From Bosea sp. 124 (GTDB taxonomy: Bacteria; Pseudomonadota; Alphaproteobacteria; Rhizobiales; Beijerinckiaceae): 64,000 nt of DNA. Position numbers and translations under genes: made by a program. The notes below the pieces were generated by a model that made no database searches, was not told the origin of the DNA, and worked only from the letters and a program-made list of their open reading frames with translations. Where the stretch lies: positions 3,303,001 to 3,367,000 of the forward strand of contig NZ_PZZM01000001.1 in NCBI RefSeq assembly GCF_003046175.1, read 5' to 3'. Numbering within the stretch: position 1 is the stretch's first letter; each line of letters starts with the position of its first letter. This document shows, one piece after another, positions 1 to 9,009 of the stretch.

Positions 1-219
1 GTCACCGACCGGCTTCGGGTCGAGGTTTTTCGCGAGGTACCCCGCCTCCTGACCATCGCCCAGAATATCCTGCTGGCGGCGGATGATGGCAGCTTGCAGG
101 CGCACCCCTTCGCCAATCCCGTCAAGCCGAAGCCCGCCGGTCGGCAGGGTGTGAACGACAACGCTGTTGCGCCGCGAGCGAAAGCCCGGGGCAAGGCCTC
201 GCGGCCGACGGTCCAGTAG
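1..219 (+). CDS. C-terminal end of an unrecognised protein (partial)
   Basis: An open frame runs from the first base to a TAG at 217-219 and gives 72 residues. It opens with a hydrophobic/charged helical stretch (LRVEVFREVPRLLTIAQN) and ends in a basic, proline- and alanine-rich tail. The start lies left of the window. I do not recognise the family. It reads in the same direction as the next three genes, about 100 bases upstream of the 132-residue gene, so it is probably part of the same island cargo. Confidence 0.5.
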   Translation, partial: VTDRLRVEVFREVPRLLTIAQNILLAADDGSLQAHPFANPVKPKPAGRQGVNDNAVAPRAKARGKASRPTVQ

Positions 220-321
220 CCGACGCGGGAGCGGTGTAAGTCCCCGCAACGCTCCCTTTCCAATTCCATCCTTGCACACCCGCCGCGCGGAACTCGTCCG
301 CGCGCATGGAGACGCTTTGCC

Positions 322-720
322 ATGACCAACGATCCCGCCGGTCAGTCGACCCCGACGCTGGAGCCCTCTGCTCCCGCCCTGTTGCGACTGTGGACCGTTG
401 CCGCTCTGCCCCTGCAAGCTGATGTCGCGATCCGTCTTCGTAGCTTGCTGGCACATGTCGCGATCCTGGGCACGCCTGGGCTCCCCGAGGCCGCCCAGGG
501 CGATGCGGCGATGGCGTCCAAGCTTGCGCTTCACGTCATGCATGATGACGACGGCACGAGACGCGATCTGGTGATGACGGCATTGCTCCTCCGCGGCGAT
601 GAGAACAAGGCCTGCCGTCTGATCCTCGAGCATGTGCGTTTCCATGAGCGCCAGCGTCGGATCGTGCGTGCCGTCGAGCAGGCCTTGTTGCCGTCGCACT
701 TCTCCGGGAGGTCGACATGA
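322..720 (+). CDS. Hypothetical protein, 132 aa, island cargo
   Basis: Unrecognised. The protein has a proline-rich first 20 residues, then appears mostly helical, with an acidic patch (HDDDGTRRD) in the middle and a basic segment (RFHERQRRIVRAVEQ) near the C-terminus. No signal peptide, membrane segment or catalytic motif is visible. Its stop overlaps the start of the phosphoesterase gene (ATGA at 717-720), so the two are translationally coupled and probably act together. It could be a partner or adaptor of the downstream enzymes, but nothing in the sequence shows that. Confidence 0.7.
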   Translation: MTNDPAGQSTPTLEPSAPALLRLWTVAALPLQADVAIRLRSLLAHVAILGTPGLPEAAQGDAAMASKLALHVMHDDDGTRRDLVMTALLLRGDENKACRLILEHVRFHERQRRIVRAVEQALLPSHFSGRST

Positions 721-1520
721 CCCGTCCTGCGCGCTTTCAGATCCTTTCCGATCTCCACCTCGACCCGGCGCGATCGTCGACCCTTCTCGCGCTCCGCTCC
801 GATATCGACGCGGTCATCATCGCCGGCGATACCGTCGACGGACCGGCGCTCGCATTCCCCGCCTTGCGGGCCCTGCTTCTCGCACCGCTGCCGATCGTCG
901 CAGTGCTGGGCAACCGTGAGTTCTGGGACGGCGTCCATGCCGAGCGGTTGGCCCAGGCCCGTGCCTCGGCCCGCGATCATGGCGTCACGCTGCTGCAGAA
1001 CGAGGTGACCGTCCTCGCCGGGGTCCGCATTCTCGGCACCACGCTTTGGACCGACTATGCGCTGCATGGCGCTCGGCTGCGCTTCGCAGCGATGGAGGCC
1101 GCCGGCACCGCTGTGCATGATCACAGGCGCATCACGTGGACGGGCGAGCCAAGGCTTCTCTTCAGACCGGAGGAAGCGGCGCTCCTAAGTGCCGCAGCGC
1201 GCCGTTTCCTGGCGGACGCCTTGGCCGCGCGTTTCGCCGGTCCGACCATCGTGATTACGCATTATGCTCCCCATCCGGCGTGCTGCGATCCGCGTTTTGC
1301 AGGCGCGCTGCTCGATGCGGCCGATGCTTCGGATCTGTCCGATCTGATCGCGGAAGGCCGGCCCGAGCTCTGTGTCCATGGACATGTGCATCGCTCTGTG
1401 GATTTGCGCATTGGCTCAACACGCATCCTGGCCAATCCGCGCGGACAGCGGGGCGAGAACCCCGGCTTCGATCCGGGTCTCGTGGTCGAGGTCGGCGCAA
1501 CCGGCCCGCCGGGTGCGTGA
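717..1520 (+). CDS. Calcineurin-like metallophosphoesterase, island cargo
   Basis: This 267-residue cytosolic protein carries the ordered metal-binding motifs of the calcineurin-like phosphoesterase fold: SDLHLD near residue 10, AGDTVDG near 40, GNREFW (usually GNHE) near 65, ITHYAPH near 180 and HGHVH near 220. Family members hydrolyse phosphomono- or phosphodiesters using two metal ions; the substrate cannot be told. The Arg in place of the usual His of the GNHE motif is unusual and could alter catalysis. It overlaps the upstream gene by 4 bases and ends 3 bases before the AAA-protease gene, so the three are likely one transcript. Confidence 0.88.
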   Translation: MTRPARFQILSDLHLDPARSSTLLALRSDIDAVIIAGDTVDGPALAFPALRALLLAPLPIVAVLGNREFWDGVHAERLAQARASARDHGVTLLQNEVTVLAGVRILGTTLWTDYALHGARLRFAAMEAAGTAVHDHRRITWTGEPRLLFRPEEAALLSAAARRFLADALAARFAGPTIVITHYAPHPACCDPRFAGALLDAADASDLSDLIAEGRPELCVHGHVHRSVDLRIGSTRILANPRGQRGENPGFDPGLVVEVGATGPPGA

Positions 1521-1523
1521 CGA

Positions 1524-3662
1524 ATGACCGGCAACTCTTCGTTCTGCTCCTATCAGGCAACCAACATGATTCTCGACGATACCCAGCCGAACTCCGAACC
1601 CGCCAATCCGCCCCGCGGCGGTGTCCTCGCTCGCCTCGCGCAGAGCCAGCGCGTGCGCGCGGCTGGCGATCAGCAGACTGCGGCCGATGCCAGAGCTGAC
1701 GACGATACGGTGTGGAGTCTCGGGACCGACCATCCCGAAGCGGAGGATGAAGGGCCTGACCAGAACGAGAGCAGCCGCAGCTCCGGCAGTCCTGCGAGCG
1801 GCGCCGCAGCCGGCCGCGCCGTCCAGTCCATCTACAATCCGATCGACCTGATCGTCGAGCTGGCCTATGAGGAGCAGGCCCGCGCTGCCCGGCTCGATCT
1901 GCGCAAGATGCCGTCCGGCAAGACGCTCGTGATGGTTGTGCGCGTTCCAACGGAGGCCTGGGAATACCCGCTTAGCAAGTTGATGGAGAGCTTCGACCAG
2001 CATCCGGCTGTCCATACCGGCAAGGGCGAGATCAAGGCCCGCGAAAATGCGGGGAAGGACATCATCCAGGATCTGCAGGCAGGGCGCACCGTCATCGGCA
2101 TTGCCGCCAATCCCGACCAGCGGCTGCCGGCTCTGTTGCGCGGCGCGGCCGATCTCCAGATGACCATCAAGAGCCCGACGCCAGCGCTTATGCGCAAGGT
2201 CATCCGGCGCTGGACCGGTCGCTCGGCGCCACCGATTTCGGGAGCGGAACTCGCAGGTCTCGATCTGCAGGAACTCGGTCTCACTCTTCGGCTCGGCAGT
2301 TCGGCTAGAGCCTGCGCGGAACGCCTGAAGCGTGCATCGGCGGCAACCACAGTGACCAGCTCCACCGACGATACTCCGCCGCTCGCGGAGCTGACGGGTT
2401 ATGGCGAGGCCAGGGACTGGGCCCTCGATCTCGTCGAGGATGTCCGCCGCATGCGTGCCGGGCTGATCCCTCCGGGTCAGCTGGAGAGCGCGATCTTCCA
2501 TGGGCCGCCGGGGACGGGCAAGACGACCTTGGCCAGGGCGGTGGCGATGGCCGCGGGGTTGCCGATTGTGCAAACCTCCATCGCGGATTGGTTCAAGGCC
2601 GGACCCGGGTACCTCGACAGTGTCATCAAGGCGGCGTCGGCCGTCTTCGATCGGGCGCTCGCCTGCGCACCCTCCGTGTTGTTCATCGACGAACTCGATG
2701 CGCTGCCCGACAGGGCCAAAATTTCGGCGAGGGGGGCGGATTGGTGGCTGCCGGTTATCACCAGCGTCCTGCTCCGAATCGATCAGGTCCGCGCCGACAA
2801 AAGCGGTGTGGTTCTTCTCGGCGCCACCAATCATGTCGATAGGGTCGATGCCGCAATTCGACGCCCTGGTCGCTTCGATCGATCGTTCCTGATCCCGCCG
2901 CCCGATGCGGAGGGCTTTGCCGGCATCCTGCGGCTGCATCTCGGCGTCGATCTGCTCGGCATCGACCTGCTGCCCCTCGCGCGCCAGGTTCCAGGCTCGA
3001 CCGGGGCCGATGCAGTGCAGTGGATCAGGCAGGCCCGTCGCAAGGCGCTCAACGCGGCGCGGCCGATCGTCCTGGAGGATTTGCGCTCCGTCATGGCGGC
3101 CGAAGAAGATCGCTCGCGGCAGGAGTTGAGAACGGTCGCTCTTCACGAAGCCGGCCATACCGTTGTCGCAAGGAGCCTTGGGATCGAGGTCCGTTCGGTC
3201 ACGATCCAGGCGGAAGGGAATGCGGGCGGCTGGGCGGAGTTCGTCATCGACCGAACTCCTAATCGCGATCAGCTCGACAATCAGATCGTGGCGGTCCTGG
3301 CCGGCCGCGCTACCGACATTGTTTTGGGTGATGGCCCAAACACAGGTGCGGTCAGCGATCTGGAGAAGGCGACCGAATGGGTCACGGCCGCCCATGCCGC
3401 CTTCGGTCTGCGCGGCCATCTCACGCATCGGGGCGGTGCCACCGACGCGATGCGCATCCTGGCCGCGGACCGGACTCTCGCTGCAGCGGTCGAAGCCGAC
3501 TTGAACCGTCTGCAGGATAAGGCGGTCATGCTGGTGCAGCGTCACAAGCGGGAGATCATCGAGCTGGCCGCAGCACTCGCAGAACGCCGCATGCTCGATG
3601 CCAATGAAATCGATGCGGTTATGAGGAGTGCGGTAAGCGGCGCTCAAGATAGAAAACTATGA
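1524..3662 (+). CDS. AAA+ ATPase fused to M41 (FtsH-type) zinc metalloprotease
   Basis: This 712-residue protein has a low-complexity acidic N-terminus (about 1-100), a region to about 265 that resembles a degenerate ATPase module, and then a complete AAA+ domain. The AAA+ domain has Walker A GPPGTGKT at 327-334, Walker B FIDELD with D389/E390, and a second region of homology ending RRPGRFDR. A C-terminal M41 peptidase follows, with zinc motif HEAGH at 541-545 and a downstream SDLEKAT that supplies the third ligand in FtsH. FtsH is a membrane protein that unfolds and degrades proteins; here I see no transmembrane segment, so it is probably soluble. The start at 1524 is 3 bases after the phosphoesterase stop; an internal ATG at 1566 is the alternative. 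Confidence 0.9.
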   Translation: MTGNSSFCSYQATNMILDDTQPNSEPANPPRGGVLARLAQSQRVRAAGDQQTAADARADDDTVWSLGTDHPEAEDEGPDQNESSRSSGSPASGAAAGRAVQSIYNPIDLIVELAYEEQARAARLDLRKMPSGKTLVMVVRVPTEAWEYPLSKLMESFDQHPAVHTGKGEIKARENAGKDIIQDLQAGRTVIGIAANPDQRLPALLRGAADLQMTIKSPTPALMRKVIRRWTGRSAPPISGAELAGLDLQELGLTLRLGSSARACAERLKRASAATTVTSSTDDTPPLAELTGYGEARDWALDLVEDVRRMRAGLIPPGQLESAIFHGPPGTGKTTLARAVAMAAGLPIVQTSIADWFKAGPGYLDSVIKAASAVFDRALACAPSVLFIDELDALPDRAKISARGADWWLPVITSVLLRIDQVRADKSGVVLLGATNHVDRVDAAIRRPGRFDRSFLIPPPDAEGFAGILRLHLGVDLLGIDLLPLARQVPGSTGADAVQWIRQARRKALNAARPIVLEDLRSVMAAEEDRSRQELRTVALHEAGHTVVARSLGIEVRSVTIQAEGNAGGWAEFVIDRTPNRDQLDNQIVAVLAGRATDIVLGDGPNTGAVSDLEKATEWVTAAHAAFGLRGHLTHRGGATDAMRILAADRTLAAAVEADLNRLQDKAVMLVQRHKREIIELAAALAERRMLDANEIDAVMRSAVSGAQDRKL

Positions 3663-3702
3663 TCGCCAAGTTGCCGGTGTCAGCGGAGCAACAGCTCGCT
3701 AT

Positions 3703-3720
3703 CAGCCAGCCAGCCAGCCA
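3703..3720. repeat. CAGC tetranucleotide run (4.5 copies)
   Basis: A short tandem CAGC run lies in the roughly 100-base gap between the convergent AAA-protease and recombinase genes. It is outside both reading frames and has no evident function. Such runs can vary in length by slippage. Confidence 0.5.
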
Positions 3721-3768
3721 ACCCGGTGGGCGAGTTCGAGAAGGTTGAAAACAGCACGTTCGAATAGC

Positions 3769-5745
3769 TTAACCTGCCTTGGACGAGAGTTTGGCCGCCT
3801 TCGACCACGGGGGGAGTTGCTTGGCGGCGATCCACGGAATGATCCGAATCTCGGTGCGCTCCAAGACGGATGTCGGCGTTCGCATCTTGGCAATGGCTGC
3901 CAGTTGAAGGGCTGCATAGGCGGCGTCCACATAGCGCTCGGTCGTCTCGGTCTCGCCACCATGCCCCATCAGATCCTCACGGATCTCAGCGTGGACGCCC
4001 GCTTGTTTCAGCGTGTTGTTGAAGAAATGCCTGATCTGGTGTGTGGTGAACCCACACGCCTGCATCGCTGGCGAGACCTCGTCATAGAAGCGGTCACCCG
4101 AGGGGCTCCGAGACGAAGGAGAAAAGAGCTCGGGGAAGACCCTTTGGTATCCGAGTTCGCGAACGGCCTGCACGTACTCCACGAAACCCAACCGCAGAAT
4201 CTCGGAATGGAGCACCAGATCACGCTTCGACTGCGGGTTCTTCAAGCGACGGAAGCTGTTGGGGACGATCTTCAAATAGGGGAACGCCACTTCTCTTGAG
4301 ACCAGGTCATCGACGTGCAGGCCGCAGAACTCCTCGCGCCTCAATCCGTGATAATGGGCGAGCAGCGGACCGAAATATGCCGCACGGTGAAATACCAGAG
4401 GCCCCTCGTCGTTGATATGGTTCCAATCGCGACATCCGGTGAAGATCGGATGTCGAAAAAGCGCCCCGACGTTTCCTTCTGGCGGAATCCGCTTTTCGTC
4501 GCGCGCCCTCTTTCTGTTGGAGGCGCGAAAGCCCTTGAAGGAGAGCTTATCCGCAAGACGGATTCCCATGCTATCGGCAGTGGCCAAGAGCATCGTCAGG
4601 AAGGTGATGTGCCGGTTTCTCGTGCCAGCCGCCAGTCCCCGCTCCTCGGGCTTCTTGGCCTCGGCAGATCGACGGATATCCGCAATCGTCAAAAATTTGT
4701 CCTTCGGGCTCTTCCCGAAGCTCTTTGGGATCACGTCGAGCAGACGGTCGAATTCCACGATGTCGGCCTGGCGAAGGCTCTGCATCCGATCGACACCGCG
4801 CTCTTGCCGAAGAAAGCGGTCGAATAGCTCGAAGATCATCTCGGCCTGCGATTGCGTCTTCGCAGTCCAGTCTTCCTTGGATTTCCTCCGGATCAGTTCT
4901 GCCGCAACCTCCGTGATCGTCCCGATGTAGTCGCCGCGCTCGGCCTCGTCCGGCTGAGCGTCAGCTTCCAGCCGCTGCGGGGCGGCACCTACCATGACAT
5001 CCCGTCCGACCTTCGACGGATCGGGAACCACTGTGCTGCTGTCGAGCGCGATGGCAGCGACCGGCGCTGTGTAGTTGGAGCCCTGCGGAATGCTGGCCGT
5101 CCTGGGCAGGGGATCGGCTCCATAGGCAGCGGCAGAGCCGAGCAGGGCCTCTCCCAACGCTTGGAGATATGCCCGCTCGGCAATCGCGACATTGGCAGGT
5201 GTCGCAAGGGCGCCGACTGTCTCGATCAGAGCCGTCAATCGTCCCACGGATGCGCCTGTCTGGCCGCTGAGACGCATCTCATCCAACAGCGCCGTGACGG
5301 CATCGATCGTCGTGTCGGCCTCGCCGGCGGCGCTCAGGCGTTCTCGCTCGGCTGGCGTGATTGTCGCGGAGGTGCCCCGACGCGCGAGCACCGTATAGGC
5401 CAGGCCGGCGGCGCGATCCTCCTCGGCCAGGATGTCGGGACCCCTGAGACCGTCCCGGAGATCCATCGCCCGGATGGTGTCCAGCTTCCGCGCATGATCG
5501 CGCAGAGCCTGCTGGAAAATCACCTCCAGTTGTTGCTGCGACAGCGCGGGCGCGTTGGCTGACATGAACACATCCATTGCGGTCGCGTCGAGATGGGCTG
5601 CAAGCGCTCTTGCCTGAGCCGGCTCCTTGGTCCGCAAGCTCATGCGCAGATGCGATCGACCGGCTACGCCGACGAGACGAGGCGGGATTCTACGACGCCA
5701 ATAGTAAACGGCGCCTCGCCGTTCGAGATTTGTGCCGACCGGCAT
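3769..5745 (-). CDS. Tyrosine recombinase / phage-type integrase
   Basis: This 658-residue protein is a site-specific integrase. The N-terminus (SLRTKEPAQARALAAHLD and context) resembles the DUF6538-type arm-binding domain of large proteobacterial integrases. The catalytic domain is C-terminal, with Arg in HGLRREEF (R469), HxxR in HQIRHFF (H569, R572), GHG (H595) and the nucleophile in TERYVDAA (Y605). All core residues are present, so it should be active. It lies next to the tRNA-Gln 3' end and is transcribed away from it, which indicates that it integrates the element spanning the left part of the window at that tRNA. It is longer than P4-type integrases (about 400 residues) because of an extended central region. 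Confidence 0.93.
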   Translation of the reverse strand: MPVGTNLERRGAVYYWRRRIPPRLVGVAGRSHLRMSLRTKEPAQARALAAHLDATAMDVFMSANAPALSQQQLEVIFQQALRDHARKLDTIRAMDLRDGLRGPDILAEEDRAAGLAYTVLARRGTSATITPAERERLSAAGEADTTIDAVTALLDEMRLSGQTGASVGRLTALIETVGALATPANVAIAERAYLQALGEALLGSAAAYGADPLPRTASIPQGSNYTAPVAAIALDSSTVVPDPSKVGRDVMVGAAPQRLEADAQPDEAERGDYIGTITEVAAELIRRKSKEDWTAKTQSQAEMIFELFDRFLRQERGVDRMQSLRQADIVEFDRLLDVIPKSFGKSPKDKFLTIADIRRSAEAKKPEERGLAAGTRNRHITFLTMLLATADSMGIRLADKLSFKGFRASNRKRARDEKRIPPEGNVGALFRHPIFTGCRDWNHINDEGPLVFHRAAYFGPLLAHYHGLRREEFCGLHVDDLVSREVAFPYLKIVPNSFRRLKNPQSKRDLVLHSEILRLGFVEYVQAVRELGYQRVFPELFSPSSRSPSGDRFYDEVSPAMQACGFTTHQIRHFFNNTLKQAGVHAEIREDLMGHGGETETTERYVDAAYAALQLAAIAKMRTPTSVLERTEIRIIPWIAAKQLPPWSKAAKLSSKAG

Positions 5746-5854
5746 GAAGCCCAGCCTCCGTGTACCGGTCCCGTGCCTCAGCCCTGTGCCCCAGTTGGGG
5801 ACAAAATCTACTCAGCCAGGACGACAGGCCGTCTTTTCAATGACTTCGGAGGGC

Positions 5855-5929
<75 letters not shown>

Positions 5930-5940
5930 ATGCGCCGCGC

Positions 5941-5969
5941 CTTCTAGAACGCGTCGGAGCCTCGCGCAA
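5941..5969 (-). promoter_or_regulatory. Promoter of tRNA-Gln
   Basis: On the minus strand TTGCGC (-35, 5964-5969) is followed after exactly 17 bases by TAGAAG (-10, 5941-5946), placing a start near 5934, a few bases before the tRNA. The divergent tRNA-Pro has the same -35 and spacing. Confidence 0.6.
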
Positions 5970-6067
5970 CCTGCCAGAGGCATCCCGCGATGCAGCGCGA
6001 TCGCAGTGCTCTCGCGGGCCGCCTGCGAACGCCGGAGATAATTCGACGTCGAGGGGCCCGAGGCCTG

Positions 6068-6096
6068 TTGCGCCGAGCCGCAGCGCTGGCTATAAG
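6068..6096 (+). promoter_or_regulatory. Promoter of tRNA-Pro
   Basis: TTGCGC (6068-6073), a 17-base spacer and TATAAG (6091-6096) put the expected start near 6103, about 10 bases before the tRNA. The -35 is identical to that of the divergent tRNA-Gln promoter. Confidence 0.6.
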
Positions 6097-6112
6097 CCCG
6101 CCACCAGTTGAT

Positions 6113-6189
6113 CGGAGTGTGGCTCAGCCTGGTAGAGCACCTCGTTCGGGACGAGGGGGTCGCAGGTTCAAATCCTGCCACTCCGACCA
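6113..6189 (+). tRNA. tRNA-Pro (CGG)
   Basis: A complete cloverleaf is visible: acceptor CGGAGTG pairs with CACTCCG, D stem GCTC pairs with GAGC, anticodon stem CCTCG pairs with CGAGG around TTCGGGA (anticodon CGG, proline), T stem GCAGG pairs with CCTGC, and an encoded CCA follows discriminator A. Confidence 0.97.
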
Positions 6190-6223
6190 AAATTTCCCGC
6201 TTTATTTCGACCTGTCGCGAGAT

Positions 6224-6246
6224 AAGCCCTTCGGGGCTTTTTCTTT
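6224..6246 (+). terminator. Rho-independent terminator after tRNA-Pro
   Basis: Stem AAGCCC (6224-6229) and GGGCTT (6234-6239) closes a TTCG tetraloop and is followed by a T-rich tract. It lies 35 bases after the tRNA-Pro end. Confidence 0.85.
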
Positions 6247-6734
6247 GTCCGGACGGATCGGAGCGGCGCCAATGCATGCCGAGCCGTGCTCCTTGGGGAT
6301 CGTCGAAGCTCATCGCCATCCGCGGTGTTTTCGTGGCCTCACCCCGAGATGGCGTCGCCCCGAAGCCAGGCGTCTCGAATCCGGAGTGGTGGTGCGGTCG
6401 ATGCGGCGAGCATTGGGGTCATTGCAGAGTTCGCGGTGACGACGATCGGCAGCAGAGAACGCGCCTGTTACGCGAGCCGCGGCAGGGGCGATGCCCGAAC
6501 TCCTTCCCGGTATTCAATCAGCCGACATATGCCTTGTTCCCTGCAAGAATGGCTCGACCCCGCCGGTGCGGCGGGCGAGGCGAGCGTCATCCGGCTTCCA
6601 GATGATCCGGTTGGCGGGCCGTCGTGCCGGCTGTTTGCAGGTGCAGTCACTTGACGTGTGAGGCAAGAGGCGCAACCTTAGGTGGCGCTTGCGCCACGGG
6701 CGCTGGGAAGCGCTGCCAGCGACGAGCATCAGCC
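6247..6734. other. Intergenic stretch without a supported gene
   Basis: About 490 bases lie between the tRNA-Pro terminator and the DUF900 hydrolase gene. Open frames exist on both strands, but their translations are arginine/serine-rich and look like high-GC noise. The frame that continues into the hydrolase has no credible start before 6735. The promoter of that gene should lie here, but I cannot point to it. Confidence 0.5.
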
Positions 6735-8660
6735 ATGAAACGGTTCGAGGCGACTGCGGCTTTCATCACCGGATTCTATCTTGCCGCCACGATGGGGGCG
6801 AATGCGAATGAGAATGCGATACGGATGTCCTCCGTCTCGAACAACACAAGTGATTATACGCTTGAAATAGCCATCAATCAGATGGGTTTCGATCGTCCCG
6901 ATCAGCCAGCGTCTGCCAGGATAGCGCCAAAGAAAAGCGCGATCATTACGTCAAAATCGCCATCCTCAGTATCTCAATGCTTTTATAATATCCGGGTCAA
7001 TTATTACGGTGCGACCGGAGAACGGTTTTCCGAAAAGGAAAGATATTTAGAAAATATAGATTTCTGCAAAACTGAGATCCCTGTGGATTCACAGGGGGAT
7101 TTTACGATTAGCGAATCGATGTTCATCGCGGATGGTCCAGATCGGATAATTATCAGCGATGGCCTCGGTGCTGCCGGCGCGGCGAAACCTGCCACACAGT
7201 CGATACAGGCATCTGGAGACGCGCCGGGGCCGGCATCCCAGCCAGCGGGACGACCCTACGCTCGGCCCGCGCCCGTCGTCGTTCCGCCACCCGGCGCCCG
7301 CCGGTTGCCCGGTGGCGGTTTCTTCGCCGACACGCTGGTGGCTGGCGCTCAAATGTCAGCGTCACGCACAAGCCCCGCCAGCGCCCCGGCTAGCCGTCCC
7401 TCGGTCGTTGCCAGACCGGCGGCGGCTGCTCCGGCCGCCTCCGCCGCTGCCTCTTCTCCGCAGCCTGGTCCACCGCTCGGTTCCGGAGCGTCGGTCGGGA
7501 GCGGAATTCCGACGACCGGCGCAACACCTCCGACGATGCCCGCTGGCGGGGCGACGATTGCGCTGGCCAATCCGCAGCCCGGTCTGCCGCCTCAGCCTTA
7601 TGTGCTCCCGCAACCCAATCCATCACAGGTTGCCCCATCGGTAGGGGCCAAAGACGCGCGCATCGTCGAGTTTCTGTTTGCAACCAACAGAAGCCGGCCC
7701 GATCCGTCCAGGCCAACCGAGTTTTCGTTCGGGCGCATGCCGTCACTCACCCTCGGAGCCGTCCGGGTCAGAGTGCCGGAGGACCACAAGATCGGCCGGA
7801 TCGAATTGCCGGGAAACTACAAGGTCTTGAGCTTCACAATCTGGAAAGACGAATTTCAAAAGGAGAAACACTTCAAGGTCGATCACATCGTCACGATCAA
7901 TCGCGAGCGCTGGCTGGAACAGATCAGCAGCAACCCCGATGGGGAGGTGCTGATTTTCGTTCACGGATTCAACACGACCTTCGAAGACTCGGTTTATCGC
8001 GCCGCGCAAATTGCGTGGGATCTTCAATATCCGGGAACGATGATTCTGTTCTCGTGGCCGTCGCGCGGCAACAGCGTGGCGCATTATGACTATGATCAGA
8101 ACAGCGCGCTCAACGCCCGCGACAGATTTCTGGATTTGGTCACTCTGGTTCAAACCGAGACAAAGACGAAACGCGTTCACGTCATCGCCCATAGCATGGG
8201 CAATCGCGTGGTCGTTGATGCGCTGGCCAATTACGGCAAGACGACAAATCCCCGCAAGATCAATGAGCTTATCATGGCCTCGCCGGATATCGATCAGGAC
8301 CTGTTCCTGGGACAGATATCAGATCTTGAAAAAGTGACGGCCGGGATGACCTTGTACGCTTCATCGACAGACAAGGCGATGATCGCGGCGCGTAATGTGT
8401 CCAAGGCGCCGAAGGCGGGCGATTTCAATCAGAACAAGATCATGGAGTTGAAGACGGTCGATCTGATCGACACATCGGCGATCGGCGAGGAGATGTTCGG
8501 CCTCAACCACACCAGCTTCGCCGAGCGCCGCTCCTTGATCAACGACATCAAACTGATCATTCGCAGGGGATTGCGGCCGCCCAATGAGCGCTTGCCGGAA
8601 ATTCGAGGCATGCCGCCAGGCGTGACCGGGCGCCCCTCGTTCTGGCGCTTCGTTCTGTAG
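6735..8660 (+). CDS. Secreted or anchored alpha/beta hydrolase (DUF900 type)
   Basis: This is a 641-residue protein. ATG 6735 is chosen because it directly precedes a signal-peptide-like segment (MKRFEATAAFITGFYLAAT). Residues 25-145 form an unknown domain in AT-richer DNA, residues about 150-300 are a long Pro/Ala-rich linker, and from about 310 a DUF900-type alpha/beta hydrolase follows with LIFVHGFN (oxyanion region), VIAHSMGN (nucleophile S487), an Asp in MASPDID and a late His in LNHTSF. Such proteins are putative serine esterases with unknown substrate. The base composition of the N-terminal domain differs from its neighbours, which suggests horizontal gain or a domain swap. Confidence 0.85.
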   Translation: MKRFEATAAFITGFYLAATMGANANENAIRMSSVSNNTSDYTLEIAINQMGFDRPDQPASARIAPKKSAIITSKSPSSVSQCFYNIRVNYYGATGERFSEKERYLENIDFCKTEIPVDSQGDFTISESMFIADGPDRIIISDGLGAAGAAKPATQSIQASGDAPGPASQPAGRPYARPAPVVVPPPGARRLPGGGFFADTLVAGAQMSASRTSPASAPASRPSVVARPAAAAPAASAAASSPQPGPPLGSGASVGSGIPTTGATPPTMPAGGATIALANPQPGLPPQPYVLPQPNPSQVAPSVGAKDARIVEFLFATNRSRPDPSRPTEFSFGRMPSLTLGAVRVRVPEDHKIGRIELPGNYKVLSFTIWKDEFQKEKHFKVDHIVTINRERWLEQISSNPDGEVLIFVHGFNTTFEDSVYRAAQIAWDLQYPGTMILFSWPSRGNSVAHYDYDQNSALNARDRFLDLVTLVQTETKTKRVHVIAHSMGNRVVVDALANYGKTTNPRKINELIMASPDIDQDLFLGQISDLEKVTAGMTLYASSTDKAMIAARNVSKAPKAGDFNQNKIMELKTVDLIDTSAIGEEMFGLNHTSFAERRSLINDIKLIIRRGLRPPNERLPEIRGMPPGVTGRPSFWRFVL

Positions 8661-8829
8661 TTATTGCGTTCCGGCAGGGCCGTGTGCGCTCGTTCGGGCG
8701 TTGCGTCTGCCGGTGCTTGGGCGATCCCGCGCATCGCCGCTTCTGGCATCGGCGGCGAGGCTGTCGCGCCCTGTGGTCATCGTCGCGCTCCCCCTCTAGG
8801 GTGGGCGAACACGACCAGCGGAATCGATC

Positions 8830-8967
8830 ATGAAGCGCGCCCTGCACCTCCTCGGCATTCTCGGACTGGCGACGCTGCTCGCAGGCTGCGACAAATGCGG
8901 CAATCTCGGTCCGTTCTTTACTGCGCCGGGGCAGAAGACCTGCAGCACCTCCAGCCCCAATGGCTGA
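8830..8967 (+). CDS. Small lipoprotein, 45 aa
   Basis: This short frame starts with a typical lipoprotein signal (MKRALHLLGILGLATLLAG) followed by Cys at residue 20, giving a lipobox LLAGC. The mature peptide is only about 26 residues and holds two further Cys residues (CDKCGN and TCST). It is followed after about 40 bases by a strong terminator, which supports a real transcript. The function is unknown; small Cys-containing lipoproteins like this occur in related genomes as hypothetical proteins. Confidence 0.7.
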   Translation: MKRALHLLGILGLATLLAGCDKCGNLGPFFTAPGQKTCSTSSPNG

Positions 8968-9009
8968 CGGAACCGTCGCAACGCTGGTTTCCAGAGGCCG
9001 CCGCACATG

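Noticed and set aside
1416-3647. 743-codon minus-strand open frame opposite the AAA-protease
   Set aside because: The plus strand encodes complete Walker and HEAGH motifs; the antisense frame has none.
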